Below the pieces are notes generated by a model, which was not told the DNA's origin, did not search any database, and was given only the letters and a program-made list of their open reading frames with translations. The translations under genes were made by a program, and so were the position numbers. 64,000 bases of DNA from an uncultured bacterium (lineage in GTDB: Bacteria > Actinomycetota > Coriobacteriia > Coriobacteriales > Coriobacteriaceae), in NCBI GenBank assembly GCA_905214465.1, contig CAJMMD010000004.1, positions 1 through 64,000 on the forward strand, given 5' to 3'. This document shows, in pieces, positions 1 through 7,746 of this stretch. The first letter of the stretch is position 1. Each line of letters begins with the position of its first letter.

Positions 1-355
1 TGACGTGCGGAATCACCTGCACGGTGCCGCCCAAAAAGTCACCGCGACGTTCACGAGCGATCAGGCTCTTATAGATGGCACCAGTCGTAAAGTTGGAATC
101 GCGGGTCAGATTCTCGTCAATAAAGCGCTCGTAGTGGCCCAGGTCCAGATCGGACTCGTAGCCGTCCTCGGTCACAAAGACCTCGCCATGCTGGAACGGG
201 CTCATGGTGCCGGGGTCGACGTTCAGATACGGGTCGGCCTTTTGCATCGTTACCTTGTAGCCGCGCGACTTGAGCAGACGGCCCAGCGAGGCCGCGGTAA
301 TACCCTTGCCCAGAGACGAAACCACGCCGCCGGTCACGAACACATGCTTGGTCAT
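1..355 (-). CDS. pyrG: CTP synthase, N-terminal part (cut by the left edge)
   Basis: Reading leftward from an ATG at 355 the frame is open to the window edge (118 codons). It begins MTKHVFVTGGVVSSLGKGI, the hallmark N-terminus of CTP synthase, with the P-loop-like SSLGKG segment and later the conserved DPYLNVDPGTMSP and HGEVFVTEDG blocks of the synthetase domain. The enzyme makes CTP from UTP, ATP and glutamine in the cytosol. The C-terminal glutaminase domain lies outside the window. It follows the winged-helix gene on the same strand, but a terminator-like hairpin at 483-510 separates them. Identification is from conserved motifs and is very secure. Confidence 0.96.
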   Translation of the reverse strand, partial: MTKHVFVTGGVVSSLGKGITAASLGRLLKSRGYKVTMQKADPYLNVDPGTMSPFQHGEVFVTEDGYESDLDLGHYERFIDENLTRDSNFTTGAIYKSLIARERRGDFLGGTVQVIPHV

Positions 356-482
356 ATTGAGTTACCTGCGCTTCCCGTAGAAGTTGTCCATACACATCTT
401 ACGGGTCTTCATTGTAATACTCGCGACGCGCGCCGCACGCAATTTTTCTTACGCGCAATCGCATTTCTCCATCTCGAAACAA

Positions 483-510
483 AACGCCGTCCGGTTGCCC
501 AGGCGGCGTC
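483..510 (-). terminator. Terminator after the winged-helix gene
   Basis: The ACGCCG (484-489) and CGGCGT (504-509) arms form a short GC stem. On the minus strand the stem is followed by a T-rich tract (GTTTTG). It lies 24 bases beyond the stop of the winged-helix gene. Confidence 0.6.
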
Positions 511-533
511 GTTTTCACTATGAATGCATGCTG

Positions 534-872
534 TTATCGATCGGCGACTTCGTCCTTGATCAAGTCCTGCACGAGCATACCGGCACGGATGCCCTCTAGA
601 TACCACTCGCCACGCTCCGTGAGACAAATACCATTTGCGAGCTGGCCGCCGTCGTCGCTGTAGCGCGAGACGACCTCAATGATGTCTTCGGATTCCAAGC
701 GCTCAATTGCCGCGCGGGCGCGATACGGAGAAACCCCCACACGCTCGGCAAGCGTCTTGCGCGAAAAGCCATAAAATCCGCCGTTGTCTTCGGATTGCTG
801 GGCGATCTCCATCAGCACCTGCACCTCGACACGCTTCATATCGTTGACACTCGCACGACCCTTGCCAGCCAT
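534..872 (-). CDS. Small winged-helix DNA-binding protein
   Basis: This is a 112-residue protein starting MAGKGRASVN. The ATG at 872 is chosen because GAGGAGG sits just upstream; the longer open frame to 983 adds unconserved residues. The central part (FSRKTLAERVGVSPYRARAAIERLESEDII) reads as a helix-turn-helix plus wing, like MarR or GntR-type domains, with no obvious ligand domain. It is probably a transcription regulator of unknown targets. A pair of ACCGTTT-like half-sites at 1025-1050 lies upstream in the same orientation, similar to those before the arcA genes, so it may share their control. Function beyond DNA binding is not supported. Confidence 0.75.
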   Translation of the reverse strand: MAGKGRASVNDMKRVEVQVLMEIAQQSEDNGGFYGFSRKTLAERVGVSPYRARAAIERLESEDIIEVVSRYSDDGGQLANGICLTERGEWYLEGIRAGMLVQDLIKDEVADR

Positions 873-1024
873 GGCAGCCTCCTCAAACCGAGCACGGGCA
901 TCACTTGCACCGTGCGCGACCGGCACACCCCATGATGGCCGGCAACATCCATCATGCGGCATCCCCGCAAAAGGATGAAACAATTAGGGTTATTGTATAC
1001 CGTCCAAATCGCTTATAGGCAGGT

Positions 1025-1050
1025 AAACGGGCTAATTTTAGGTTAAACGG
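1025..1050 (-). promoter_or_regulatory. Paired CCGTTT half-sites, 20 bases apart
   Basis: On the minus strand CCGTTT occurs twice, starting 20 bases apart, as ACCGTTTAACC and CCCGTTTACC. The pair sits about 155-180 bases upstream of the winged-helix start. It resembles the 21-base pairs upstream of both arcA copies. Confidence 0.3.
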
Positions 1051-1064
1051 TAGCTTTGTTGATA

Positions 1065-1102
1065 AAAGGGGCGCACCGAATGCATACCCGATGCGCCCCT
1101 TT
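1065..1102 (-). terminator. Terminator of the DUF1846 gene
   Basis: An 11-base perfect stem, AAAGGGGCGCA (1065-1075) with TGCGCCCCTTT (1092-1102), lies just past the stop of the DUF1846 gene. On the minus strand it is followed by TTTTAT. Confidence 0.85.
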
Positions 1103-1121
1103 CAGACCAATTTATCCCGGC

Positions 1122-2603
1122 TTAGCGGTGGAAGAAACCGCGGCGCTCGAACTTGGGCTCGCAGCACACGTTGATGCCCAGCTTGCGCAACACCGTCTCG
1201 TCCGTCGGCGAGATGATCACGCTAAAGAAGGCATCGCAGCCGCGCAACTGCTCCAGGCCCGAAAGGACACGGGCCGCCGTCTCGCTCGTTGCCGAGGTGA
1301 TCGAGAGCGCCATAAGTGTCTCGTCGGTGTGCAGGCGCGGGTTCTTGCTACCCAGGAAATGCGTCTTGAGCTTGCTGATAGGCTCGATCGCCTCATCGCT
1401 AATGACCTCGAGCTCAAGATCAACGCCCGAGACATGCTTAAGCGCGTTCATGATGAGCGAGCTCGCGGCGCCCAGGCGCGTGGAAGTCTTACCGGTCACC
1501 ACGGAGCCGTCGGGCATGACCATGGCGCCTACGGGGCCACCCGTCAGCTGCTCCCTGGTAAGGGCGGCCGAGCGTGCCGGCGAGTAATTCTTGTCGATAC
1601 CGGCCTTCTTCATAATGAGCTTGAGACGATCAACCTGCTCATCGCCCACGCCGGTGCGGCGCACGGCCTCGACCGCAGAAAAGTAGCGGCGGACGATCTC
1701 CATCTTGGAGGCATCGCGACAGGCATCGTCATCGGTGATGGCAAAGCCGACCATATTGACACCCATGTCGGTGGGGCTCTGGTAGGGGCTCTCCCCCAGA
1801 ATCTTTTCCATCAGGGCACGGACCACCGGGAAAGCCTCGACGTCACGGTTGTAGTTGACCGTGGTCTTGTTGTAAGCCTCCAAGTGGAAGGAGTCGATGA
1901 TATTGGCGTCGTCGAGGTCGGCCGTGGCGGCCTCATAGGCGATGTTGACCGGATGTGTGAGGGGCAGATTCCAGACCGGGAACGTCTCGAACTTGGCGTA
2001 GCCGGCGGCGGTGCCGTGCTTGTGCTCGTGATAGAGCTGAGACAGGCAGGTAGCGAGCTTGCCCGAGCCGGGGCCGGGAGCGGTGACCACGACGAGCGGA
2101 CGGGTGGTCTCGACAAACTCGTTCTTGCCATAGCCGTCGTCAGACACGATCAGGTCGACGTCGTGCGGATAGCCCTCGATGGGATAGTGCAGCTTGGCGG
2201 GAATGCCGAGCGCGTTCAGGCGATTGCGGAACACATCGGCGGCGGGCTGGCCGGCGTACTGGGTGATAACCACGGCCGCGACAGCAAAACCGTTGCCGCG
2301 AAACAGGTCGACCAGGCGCAAAACGTCCTCGTCATAGGTAATGCCCAGGTCACCGCGAGCCTTGTTCTTCTCGATGTGGTTCGCGTTAATGGCGATGATG
2401 ACCTCGACGTCGTCGGCGATGCTCTTGAGCATGCGGAACTTGCTGTCCGGTTCAAAACCCGGTAGCACGCGGCTCGCATGATAGTCATCGAACAGCTTAC
2501 CGCCAAACTCCAAATAGAGCTTGCCACCAAACTGCGAGATGCGCTCCTTAATGTGAGCAGCCTGCAGCTCGATATACTTCGCATTGTCGAAACCCTGGCG
2601 CAT
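1122..2603 (-). CDS. DUF1846 (UPF0371) family protein
   Basis: This is a 493-residue cytosolic protein starting MRQGFDNAKYIELQAAHI. The ATG at 2603 has GGGAG upstream; an in-frame start at 2627 would add eight residues without a better site. The sequence (RISQFGGKLYLEFGGKL, SDDGYGKNEFVETTRPLVVVTAPGPGSGK) matches the full-length DUF1846 family. That family is widespread in Gram-positive gut bacteria, has solved structures, and has no settled reaction. The GPGSGK segment is P-loop-like. It is transcribed alone, with a strong terminator at 1065-1102. Length is as expected for the family; function is unknown. Confidence 0.9.
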   Translation of the reverse strand: MRQGFDNAKYIELQAAHIKERISQFGGKLYLEFGGKLFDDYHASRVLPGFEPDSKFRMLKSIADDVEVIIAINANHIEKNKARGDLGITYDEDVLRLVDLFRGNGFAVAAVVITQYAGQPAADVFRNRLNALGIPAKLHYPIEGYPHDVDLIVSDDGYGKNEFVETTRPLVVVTAPGPGSGKLATCLSQLYHEHKHGTAAGYAKFETFPVWNLPLTHPVNIAYEAATADLDDANIIDSFHLEAYNKTTVNYNRDVEAFPVVRALMEKILGESPYQSPTDMGVNMVGFAITDDDACRDASKMEIVRRYFSAVEAVRRTGVGDEQVDRLKLIMKKAGIDKNYSPARSAALTREQLTGGPVGAMVMPDGSVVTGKTSTRLGAASSLIMNALKHVSGVDLELEVISDEAIEPISKLKTHFLGSKNPRLHTDETLMALSITSATSETAARVLSGLEQLRGCDAFFSVIISPTDETVLRKLGINVCCEPKFERRGFFHR

Positions 2604-2710
2604 GTATGGCTCCCGTCCCGTTTCCAATTAATGTTCTAGGCGATTATAACGGAGCCCGCCCTCCCCGATACCCAAACCATCAACAGGCACCAACCAAACA
2701 CGCCATCGAT

Positions 2711-2779
2711 AAGTTGCGGTGAAATAGTTCCTGTTTAACCCCTCAAGACGGCCAAACAGGAACTATTCCACCGCAACTT
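2711..2779. repeat. 26-base intergenic inverted repeat
   Basis: Arms 2711-2736 and 2754-2779 match at 25 of 26 positions around a 17-base loop. It lies in the gene-free stretch upstream of the DUF1846 gene, with no coding frame across it. As RNA it would form a very stable hairpin. It may be a REP-like or miniature element. Confidence 0.85.
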
Positions 2780-2926
2780 CCCCTTTTTGGTTCAAACAAA
2801 CCTGGCCTTTATATCAATAATGGAAACGTCGCAGGTGGAGCATAAGTCAGCGAAAGCCCGCCAGAGTAGGCAAGGCACCCCCCGCACCAGCAATGGAAAG
2901 CGCCGCAGGCAGAGGACGGACAGCGA

Positions 2927-3026
2927 GCGCCGTCCAGGACGTACAAGTTGGCATGAAAAAGGCAAGGCATAGACCTTTTGGTCATGCCTTACCTTTTGAA
3001 TGACAAATTGTCGTCCTGGGCGGCGC
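2927..3026. repeat. Nested inverted repeat
   Basis: Outer arms 2927-2950 and 3004-3026 are imperfect complements sharing GCGCCG-CCAGGACG. Inside them a second stem pairs AAAAGGCAAGGCAT (2957-2970) with ATGCCTTACCTTTT (2984-2997). The bases 2780-2926 before it are GC-rich with a small open frame but no ribosome binding site. Together with the neighbouring hairpins this fills the 600-base gap between the DUF1846 and carrier genes. Confidence 0.75.
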
Positions 3027-3039
3027 GCAGCGTCAACTG

Positions 3040-3066
3040 GTTGCGCGGTTCGTAGAACCGCGCAAC
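3040..3066. repeat. Perfect 12-base hairpin
   Basis: GTTGCGCGGTTC, a 3-base loop, then GAACCGCGCAAC. It sits between the nested repeat and the end of the carrier gene. There is no T tract on either side, so it is not a classical terminator. Confidence 0.7.
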
Positions 3067-3121
3067 ATAAGTGCGCCTCCCCCCGCGCACGGAACGGGAG
3101 GAGGCTAAAGGTAGGAGTCTA

Positions 3122-3142
3122 CCGGTGGGGTTACCCCACCGG
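3122..3142. terminator. Hairpin downstream of the YfcC-type carrier
   Basis: CCGGTGGGG pairs with CCCCACCGG across a tiny loop, about 70 bases past the carrier stop codon. No strong T tract follows on the minus strand, so termination is plausible but not certain. Confidence 0.45.
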
Positions 3143-3207
3143 ACAGACGATGACCAGGTGATCCTTTACAGGATCGTCATGGTTTCCGTGGGGTACCCAA
3201 GGGGTAC

Positions 3208-4686
3208 TTAGAGCATCACGCAAGCGACGGTCAGGATGATGGCGCAGACGACGGAGAGAGCGACGATGAGCTTAAGAGCAAACTTGAGCCAGGTCGTCCA
3301 CTCGATCTTGGCCAGAGCAAGACCGCCCATGATGGCGCCGGAGGTCGGGGTGAACAGGTTCACGACGCCGATGGCGGCGGAGAAGATCATGACCATGACC
3401 TCGGGCGAGAAGCCGAGCTTAACAGCCAGCGGTCCCATGATGGGCATGGAGACAGTAGCCATACCGGAGGTCGAGGGGATCAGGAAGGACAGGCCGAAGT
3501 AGACCAGGAAGCTCATGGGAGCGAAGATCACGCCGGACAGGCCAGCCAGAGCATTGGCGGCAGCGTCGAGGACGTAGACGTCGAGGCCGGTGCTAGCCAT
3601 GAGGACGGAGATACCACGGGCGAGGGCGATGACGAGGACAACGGACATCATGTCGGCAGCGCCGGTGATGAAGGTGTTGACGATCTGCTTCTCGGACAGG
3701 CCGCCGATAATACCGATCAGGACAGCCATGAGGAAGAACCAGGTGGAAGCCTCGTCGAAGTACCACTGACCAATGGGCAGGCCGGTGATCAGGGCAGACC
3801 AGCCCTGAACGATGGCGTTACCGTCAGCGTCATAGACAGCGCCAGCATCGAAGAAGTTGGCGACGCCCTCGTTAAGGTCGGCCAGCGGGATGAAGCCGAC
3901 GATCATGACGACGAAGGTGAAGGCAAAGGCGATCAGAACACCCTTCTGACGACCGGTGAGCTTGACCTCCTTGTGAACCTCGGAAGCAGCCTTGCCGTGA
4001 GCCTCTTCGGCGTCCTTGAGCTCCTGCATCGAAAGGATGGTGGAACCCTTGTCAGCCTTGACCTTCTTGGCATAGCTCATGACGAAGAGGATGGACATAA
4101 CAGTGGTAACAATCCACAGGACGGCACCGAGGCCGATGATGATGGACTGGTTGACCTCAATGCCAACGCCAGTCAGAGCGTCAACGGCAGCACCGACGGC
4201 AAACGGGTTAACCGTGGAGCCGAGGCAGCCGCAGCCAGCGCCGAGCAGGACGGTGGCAGCGCCGACCATGGGGTCGAAGCCAGCAGCCATCATGGTGGCG
4301 GCGAGCAGGGCGTAGAAGGGAACGGTCTCCTCGCACATACCATAGGTGGTACCACCGAGGGAGAAGATGAACATCAGCACGGGAATGAGCATGATCTCAT
4401 TGCCCTTAAGCTTCTGCACCAGAACAGCAATGCCGTTGTCCAGGGCGCCGGTCTCGGTCATCATGCCGAGGAAGCCGCCGAGGATCATAACGAAGAGGCA
4501 GACGGGCAGAGCGTCAGCGAAGCCCTTGACCGGGGCGGTGCAGAAATCGCTCAAGCGGGCAGCGGTAACCGCGCCACCGGACGTACCGGAGACGATAACG
4601 GTAACAACCGCGACGATTGCCAGCAGAGCAAGAAGAATGGTGAACGATGAAGGCATACCGCGCTTTTTCTTAGCGGTCTCAGTCAT
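3208..4686 (-). CDS. YfcC-family membrane carrier, likely arginine/ornithine exchanger
   Basis: This is a 492-residue protein with about a dozen hydrophobic segments. It starts MTETAKKKRGMPSSF; the ATG at 4686 is preferred because AAGGGGGG lies nine bases upstream, whereas the ATG at 4695 would touch that site. The sequence fits the YfcC/C4-dicarboxylate anaerobic carrier family (GGFLGMMTETGALDNGI, IPSTSGMATVSMPIMGPLA). It is third in a same-strand set arcA-argF-carrier, the position where fermentative bacteria keep the antiporter that swaps arginine for ornithine. The exchange role is inferred from this context; the family also includes other amino-acid and carboxylate carriers. No carbamate kinase gene is present in the window. 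Confidence 0.82.
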   Translation of the reverse strand: MTETAKKKRGMPSSFTILLALLAIVAVVTVIVSGTSGGAVTAARLSDFCTAPVKGFADALPVCLFVMILGGFLGMMTETGALDNGIAVLVQKLKGNEIMLIPVLMFIFSLGGTTYGMCEETVPFYALLAATMMAAGFDPMVGAATVLLGAGCGCLGSTVNPFAVGAAVDALTGVGIEVNQSIIIGLGAVLWIVTTVMSILFVMSYAKKVKADKGSTILSMQELKDAEEAHGKAASEVHKEVKLTGRQKGVLIAFAFTFVVMIVGFIPLADLNEGVANFFDAGAVYDADGNAIVQGWSALITGLPIGQWYFDEASTWFFLMAVLIGIIGGLSEKQIVNTFITGAADMMSVVLVIALARGISVLMASTGLDVYVLDAAANALAGLSGVIFAPMSFLVYFGLSFLIPSTSGMATVSMPIMGPLAVKLGFSPEVMVMIFSAAIGVVNLFTPTSGAIMGGLALAKIEWTTWLKFALKLIVALSVVCAIILTVACVML

Positions 4687-4787
4687 AGTTCTCATCCCCC
4701 CTTCATAAATCATTTACTGATCTCGCCCTAAGCGGCTCTTCCGTGCCGTGCATGTCGCTCAGTGCGAGATTTTTACCAGACAAAAGC

Positions 4788-4817
4788 GCTCGGGGTGCGC
4801 AGCAATGCACCCCGAGC
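4788..4817 (-). terminator. Terminator after argF
   Basis: GCTCGGGGTGC (4788-4798) pairs with GCACCCCGAGC (4807-4817). On the minus strand the stem is followed by TTTTG. It sits 17 bases past the argF stop, so the carrier gene downstream may be transcribed by read-through or from its own promoter. Confidence 0.85.
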
Positions 4818-4833
4818 GAGATGCTAGATGCTC

Positions 4834-5829
4834 TTACTTGAGCGTAGCGTACATGACAGCCTTGATGGTGTGCATGCGGTTCTCGGCCTCGTCGAAGACC
4901 TTGGAAGCGGGGCTCTCGAAGACCTCGTCGGTGACCTCCTGCTCGGTGATGCCGAACTGCTCGCACTTCTCGGCGCCAATCGTGGTGTTGGTGTCGTGGA
5001 AGCTGGGCAGGCAGTGCAGGAAGATGGCACCCGGGTTGGCCATAGCCATGACCTCGGAGGTAACGCGATACGGAGTGAGCTGAGCGATGCGCTCGGCCCA
5101 GACCTCGTCGGGCTCGCCCATGGAGACCCACACGTCGGTGTAGAGAACGTCGGCACCGGTGACGCCGTCCTTGACGTCGGTGGTCAGCTTGATGGTGCAG
5201 CCGTTAGCCTCAGCGATGGGCTTGCAGGCCTCGATGACGTCGTCAGCGGGCATGCACTCCTCGGGGCCGCAGGCCACGAAGTTCATGCCGAGCTTGGAGC
5301 AGACGACCATGAGGGAGCGAGCGACGTTGTTCTTGCAGTCGCCCATGAAGACGAGGGTCTTGCCCTTGATGTCGTAGTTGAAGTTCTCCTGGACGGTCAG
5401 GATGTCGGCGAGCATCTGGGTGGGGTGCCACTCGGTGGTCAGGCCGTTCCACACAGGCACGCCGGACTTAGCAGCGAGCTCCTCGACGTCGTCCTGGGCA
5501 AAGCCACGGAACTCGATGCCATCATACATGCGGCCGAGAACGCGGGCGGTATCCTCGATGGACTCCTTCTTGCCCATCTGCGACGAACCCGGATCGAGGT
5601 AGGTGACGCCCATGCCCAGATCCATGCCGCCGACCTCGAAGGCGCAGCGGGTACGAGTGGAGGTCTTCTGGAAGAGCAGAACGATGTTCTTGCCCTCGAG
5701 ATAGCGGTGCGGAACGCCAGCGCGCTTCATGTCCTTGAAGTTCTTGGAGAGCTTGAGCAGGTACTCGATCTCCTCGGTGGTGAGGTCGAGGAGCTTGAGG
5801 AAGCTACGGCCGGAGAGGTTAACACCCAT
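4834..5829 (-). CDS. argF: Ornithine carbamoyltransferase, catabolic (arginine deiminase pathway)
   Basis: This is a 331-residue enzyme with the carbamoyl-phosphate signature STRTR at residues 57-61, the ornithine-binding block HCLPSFHD and the segment FMGDCKNNVARSL. In this setting it splits citrulline with phosphate into ornithine and carbamoyl phosphate in the cytosol. It lies 105 bases downstream of arcA on the same strand and upstream of the YfcC-type carrier, the usual arginine deiminase operon order, so arcB would be an equally fair name. AAAGGAAT precedes the ATG at 5829. Length is standard and nothing is missing. Anabolic use cannot be excluded from sequence alone. Confidence 0.94.
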   Translation of the reverse strand: MGVNLSGRSFLKLLDLTTEEIEYLLKLSKNFKDMKRAGVPHRYLEGKNIVLLFQKTSTRTRCAFEVGGMDLGMGVTYLDPGSSQMGKKESIEDTARVLGRMYDGIEFRGFAQDDVEELAAKSGVPVWNGLTTEWHPTQMLADILTVQENFNYDIKGKTLVFMGDCKNNVARSLMVVCSKLGMNFVACGPEECMPADDVIEACKPIAEANGCTIKLTTDVKDGVTGADVLYTDVWVSMGEPDEVWAERIAQLTPYRVTSEVMAMANPGAIFLHCLPSFHDTNTTIGAEKCEQFGITEQEVTDEVFESPASKVFDEAENRMHTIKAVMYATLK

Positions 5830-5875
5830 GGTTCGATTCCTTTCGAAGAAATGAATTACGTAAGTATTAGTGTTG

Positions 5876-5922
5876 CCCGTTTAACGGGCGAAGCCGGTGC
5901 GGTTGTAGGGGGACCGCACCGG
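5876..5922 (-). other. Intercistronic hairpins between arcA and argF
   Basis: Two stems lie in the arcA-argF gap: CCGGTGCGGT/ACCGCACCGG (5894-5922) and a GCCCGTT-containing palindrome (5876-5890). Neither has a T run on the minus strand. They could stabilise or process the mRNA between the two genes, or cause partial termination. Confidence 0.55.
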
Positions 5923-5934
5923 AAACGGAAAGAC

Positions 5935-7176
5935 TTAGAGGTCCTCGCGCCAGAAGGGCATGCTCATGCAGCGCGGGCCGCCGCGGCCGCGGGAGAGCTC
6001 GGCGGAGGGCACGACGAGAAGGTCCAGGCCCTCCTTGTACAGCACGTCGTTGGTGACGGTGTTGCGGGCGTAGACGCAGATCTTGCCGGGCTCGACGCAC
6101 AGGGTGTTGGAGCCGTCGTTCCACTGCTCGCGGGAGGCCGCGATCGGGTCGCCGCCGCCGCAGGGGATCAGCTTGACCTGGTCGACGCCGGTGGCGTCCT
6201 CCAGGACGTGCTCGAGGGTGTCCTCGATCAGGCGGATGTTCACGTCGCCCGGGTTCTTGCCGGCGGTCAGCTCGTAGACGCGCAGGGTGCCCATGATGGC
6301 GGGGTGGATCGTGAACTTATCGACGTCGATCTGGGTGAAGACCGTGTCGAGGTGCATGAAGGCGCGCGAGACGGGGATGTCGAAGGCCAGGATGCGCTCG
6401 ACCTTGGAGTCGGAGTTCCAGAAGATGTTCTGGGCCATGACGTCGATGGCGGCTGCCTGGGTGCGCTGGGAGATGCCGACGGCGAGGGTCTTCTCGTTGA
6501 TGTTCAGCACGTCGCCGCCCTCGGTGTGGAACTGGCAGTCGCGGCGGAAGTACAGGGAGACGTCCTTGTAGTCGGGGTGGTACTTGAAGACGTACTTGCC
6601 GTACAGGGTCTCGCGGTTGCGGGTGACCGAGTACATGCGGTTGAGGTTGACGCCCTCGCCGACGACCGCGAACGGGTCGCGGGTGAAGTAGAGGTTGGGC
6701 ATCGGGTCGATGATCAGGTCGGACTCGGACTCGGAGTTGACCAGGGAGTCGAGGGTCGTGGACGCCGTGAGGGGCATGTCGATCTCGGCCTTGGTCATGC
6801 CGGCCATGGTCTTCTTGACGAACTCGAGGTTGTCCTCGATGGAGTCCAGCTTCTCGCGGACGATCTGCGGCATGTGCTGGCCGCGGATGCCCGCCTCGGC
6901 GATGTACTGGTCGGTGAACTCGGCGCGGGCGCCGGGGACCTGGTCGAACACCTCTGCGACGAGGTTCTCGAGGTAGAGCACCTCGACGCCCTGGTCCCTC
7001 AGGATCTGGGCGAAGGTGTCGTGCTCCTGCTGCGCGACCTCAAGGAACGGGACGTCGTCGAACAGGAGTCGCTCGAGCTCGTCGGGCGGCAGGTTGAGGA
7101 GCTCGTCGCCGGGACGGTGCAGGCAGACCTTCCTGAGCTTGCCGATCTCGGAAGGCACGTGCAGACCTTTCGTCAT
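5935..7176 (-). CDS. arcA: Arginine deiminase, copy 1
   Basis: This 413-residue cytosolic enzyme hydrolyses arginine to citrulline and ammonia, the first step of the arginine deiminase pathway. It shows the family's guanidino-binding blocks (FTRDPF, FHTEGGD, HLDTVFT) and the nucleophile Cys403 in GPRCMSMPF near the C-terminus. A strong AGGAGG site precedes the ATG at 7176. It heads the arcA-argF-carrier set. The protein is identical to the second copy at 9007-10248; the two genes differ by a single base that I could find (near 5990 here, CCGCGG against CCACGG). Both share upstream direct repeats (7294-7321 here). Confidence 0.97.
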   Translation of the reverse strand: MTKGLHVPSEIGKLRKVCLHRPGDELLNLPPDELERLLFDDVPFLEVAQQEHDTFAQILRDQGVEVLYLENLVAEVFDQVPGARAEFTDQYIAEAGIRGQHMPQIVREKLDSIEDNLEFVKKTMAGMTKAEIDMPLTASTTLDSLVNSESESDLIIDPMPNLYFTRDPFAVVGEGVNLNRMYSVTRNRETLYGKYVFKYHPDYKDVSLYFRRDCQFHTEGGDVLNINEKTLAVGISQRTQAAAIDVMAQNIFWNSDSKVERILAFDIPVSRAFMHLDTVFTQIDVDKFTIHPAIMGTLRVYELTAGKNPGDVNIRLIEDTLEHVLEDATGVDQVKLIPCGGGDPIAASREQWNDGSNTLCVEPGKICVYARNTVTNDVLYKEGLDLLVVPSAELSRGRGGPRCMSMPFWREDL

Positions 7177-7293
7177 GGCCTCCTACCTTTCTTTCGGGCC
7201 TTTCGGCCGATTCGTTAGCGCCCCTCCGTGTGAGGCGTTATTGCTGACGACATATTTATATCCAAAATCAGTCCATACTTCCACCTCGCCCCC

Positions 7294-7321
7294 GAACGGT
7301 TTTATATGAGGGGTGAACGGC
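7294..7321 (-). promoter_or_regulatory. Paired CCGTTC half-sites upstream of arcA copy 1
   Basis: On the minus strand, GCCGTTCACC and ACCGTTCGGG start exactly 21 bases apart, ending about 118 bases before the arcA start. The block CCACCTCGCCCCCGAACGGT and a following TTATATCC are also conserved before arcA copy 2, although the flanks otherwise differ. This suggests an activator site two helical turns long just upstream of the promoter. Confidence 0.5.
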
Positions 7322-7354
7322 ATACACATATACTTCACGCATGGCACACTTTGA

Positions 7355-7426
7355 TTTAATAAAGTTAATTTACGTGCTAAAACGCGTTTTCAATCCAAAT
7401 AGCAAATGGAACTTAACTTTATTAAA
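7355..7426. promoter_or_regulatory. 14-base inverted repeat in the arcA copy 1 upstream region
   Basis: TTTAATAAAGTTAA (7355-7368) and TTAACTTTATTAAA (7413-7426) are perfect complements in AT-rich DNA between 7177 and 7746, a 570-base stretch with no gene. It may be an operator pair or a DNA loop site. It is absent before arcA copy 2. Confidence 0.4.
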
Positions 7427-7549
7427 CCACCCTCAAATTGCATATTTCTAATATAGCTATGAATAGAATTAGCGATTCATGCCGCGTCCCAACCATTTTC
7501 ATTTTTATTCAGAAAAAAGTTTGTCCTATTCATTTCTGATAAATAAATT

Positions 7550-7580
7550 ACCGTTTACCAGACGCTTGATACCGTTCACC
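7550..7580 (+). promoter_or_regulatory. Third ACCGTTY pair, 21 bases apart
   Basis: ACCGTTTACC (7550) and ACCGTTCACC (7571) lie on the plus strand, exactly 21 bases apart. They sit about 375-405 bases upstream of arcA copy 1, in the opposite orientation to the pair at 7294-7321. There is no plus-strand gene nearby, so the target is unclear. Confidence 0.35.
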
Positions 7581-7658
7581 GGAAGCTCAGTATAAGGCCC
7601 AGCGGATACCGGCTCGCTTTACGGCCCCATTTGTAACAACTTGACTTCTCGGTATAGA

Positions 7659-7697
7659 AAAACGAACCCGCTTCCCCTAGGGAAACGGGTTCGTTTT
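7659..7697 (-). terminator. Terminator of the PLP aminotransferase gene
   Basis: AAAACGAACCCG (7659-7670) pairs with CGGGTTCGTTTT (7686-7697), 50 bases past the stop. T tracts exist on both sides, so it could work in both directions. Confidence 0.85.
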
Positions 7698-7746
7698 CGA
7701 TTATCTTCGGCCAATTTAGATAAGGCCCTCGAAGATCATCGGAATC

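Noticed and set aside
1056..2465. A 469-codon plus-strand frame opposite the DUF1846 gene
   Set aside because: Antisense shadow with no start signal or family features.
2787..2972. A 61-codon frame in the gene-free stretch before the carrier
   Set aside because: No ribosome site; it runs into the arm of a nested inverted repeat and has an Arg/Lys/Ser-biased composition.
4828..7218. A 796-codon plus-strand frame opposite argF and arcA
   Set aside because: It is the antisense shadow of GC-rich arginine genes; it has no ribosome site and repeats word for word at 8959-10443 only because arcA is duplicated.
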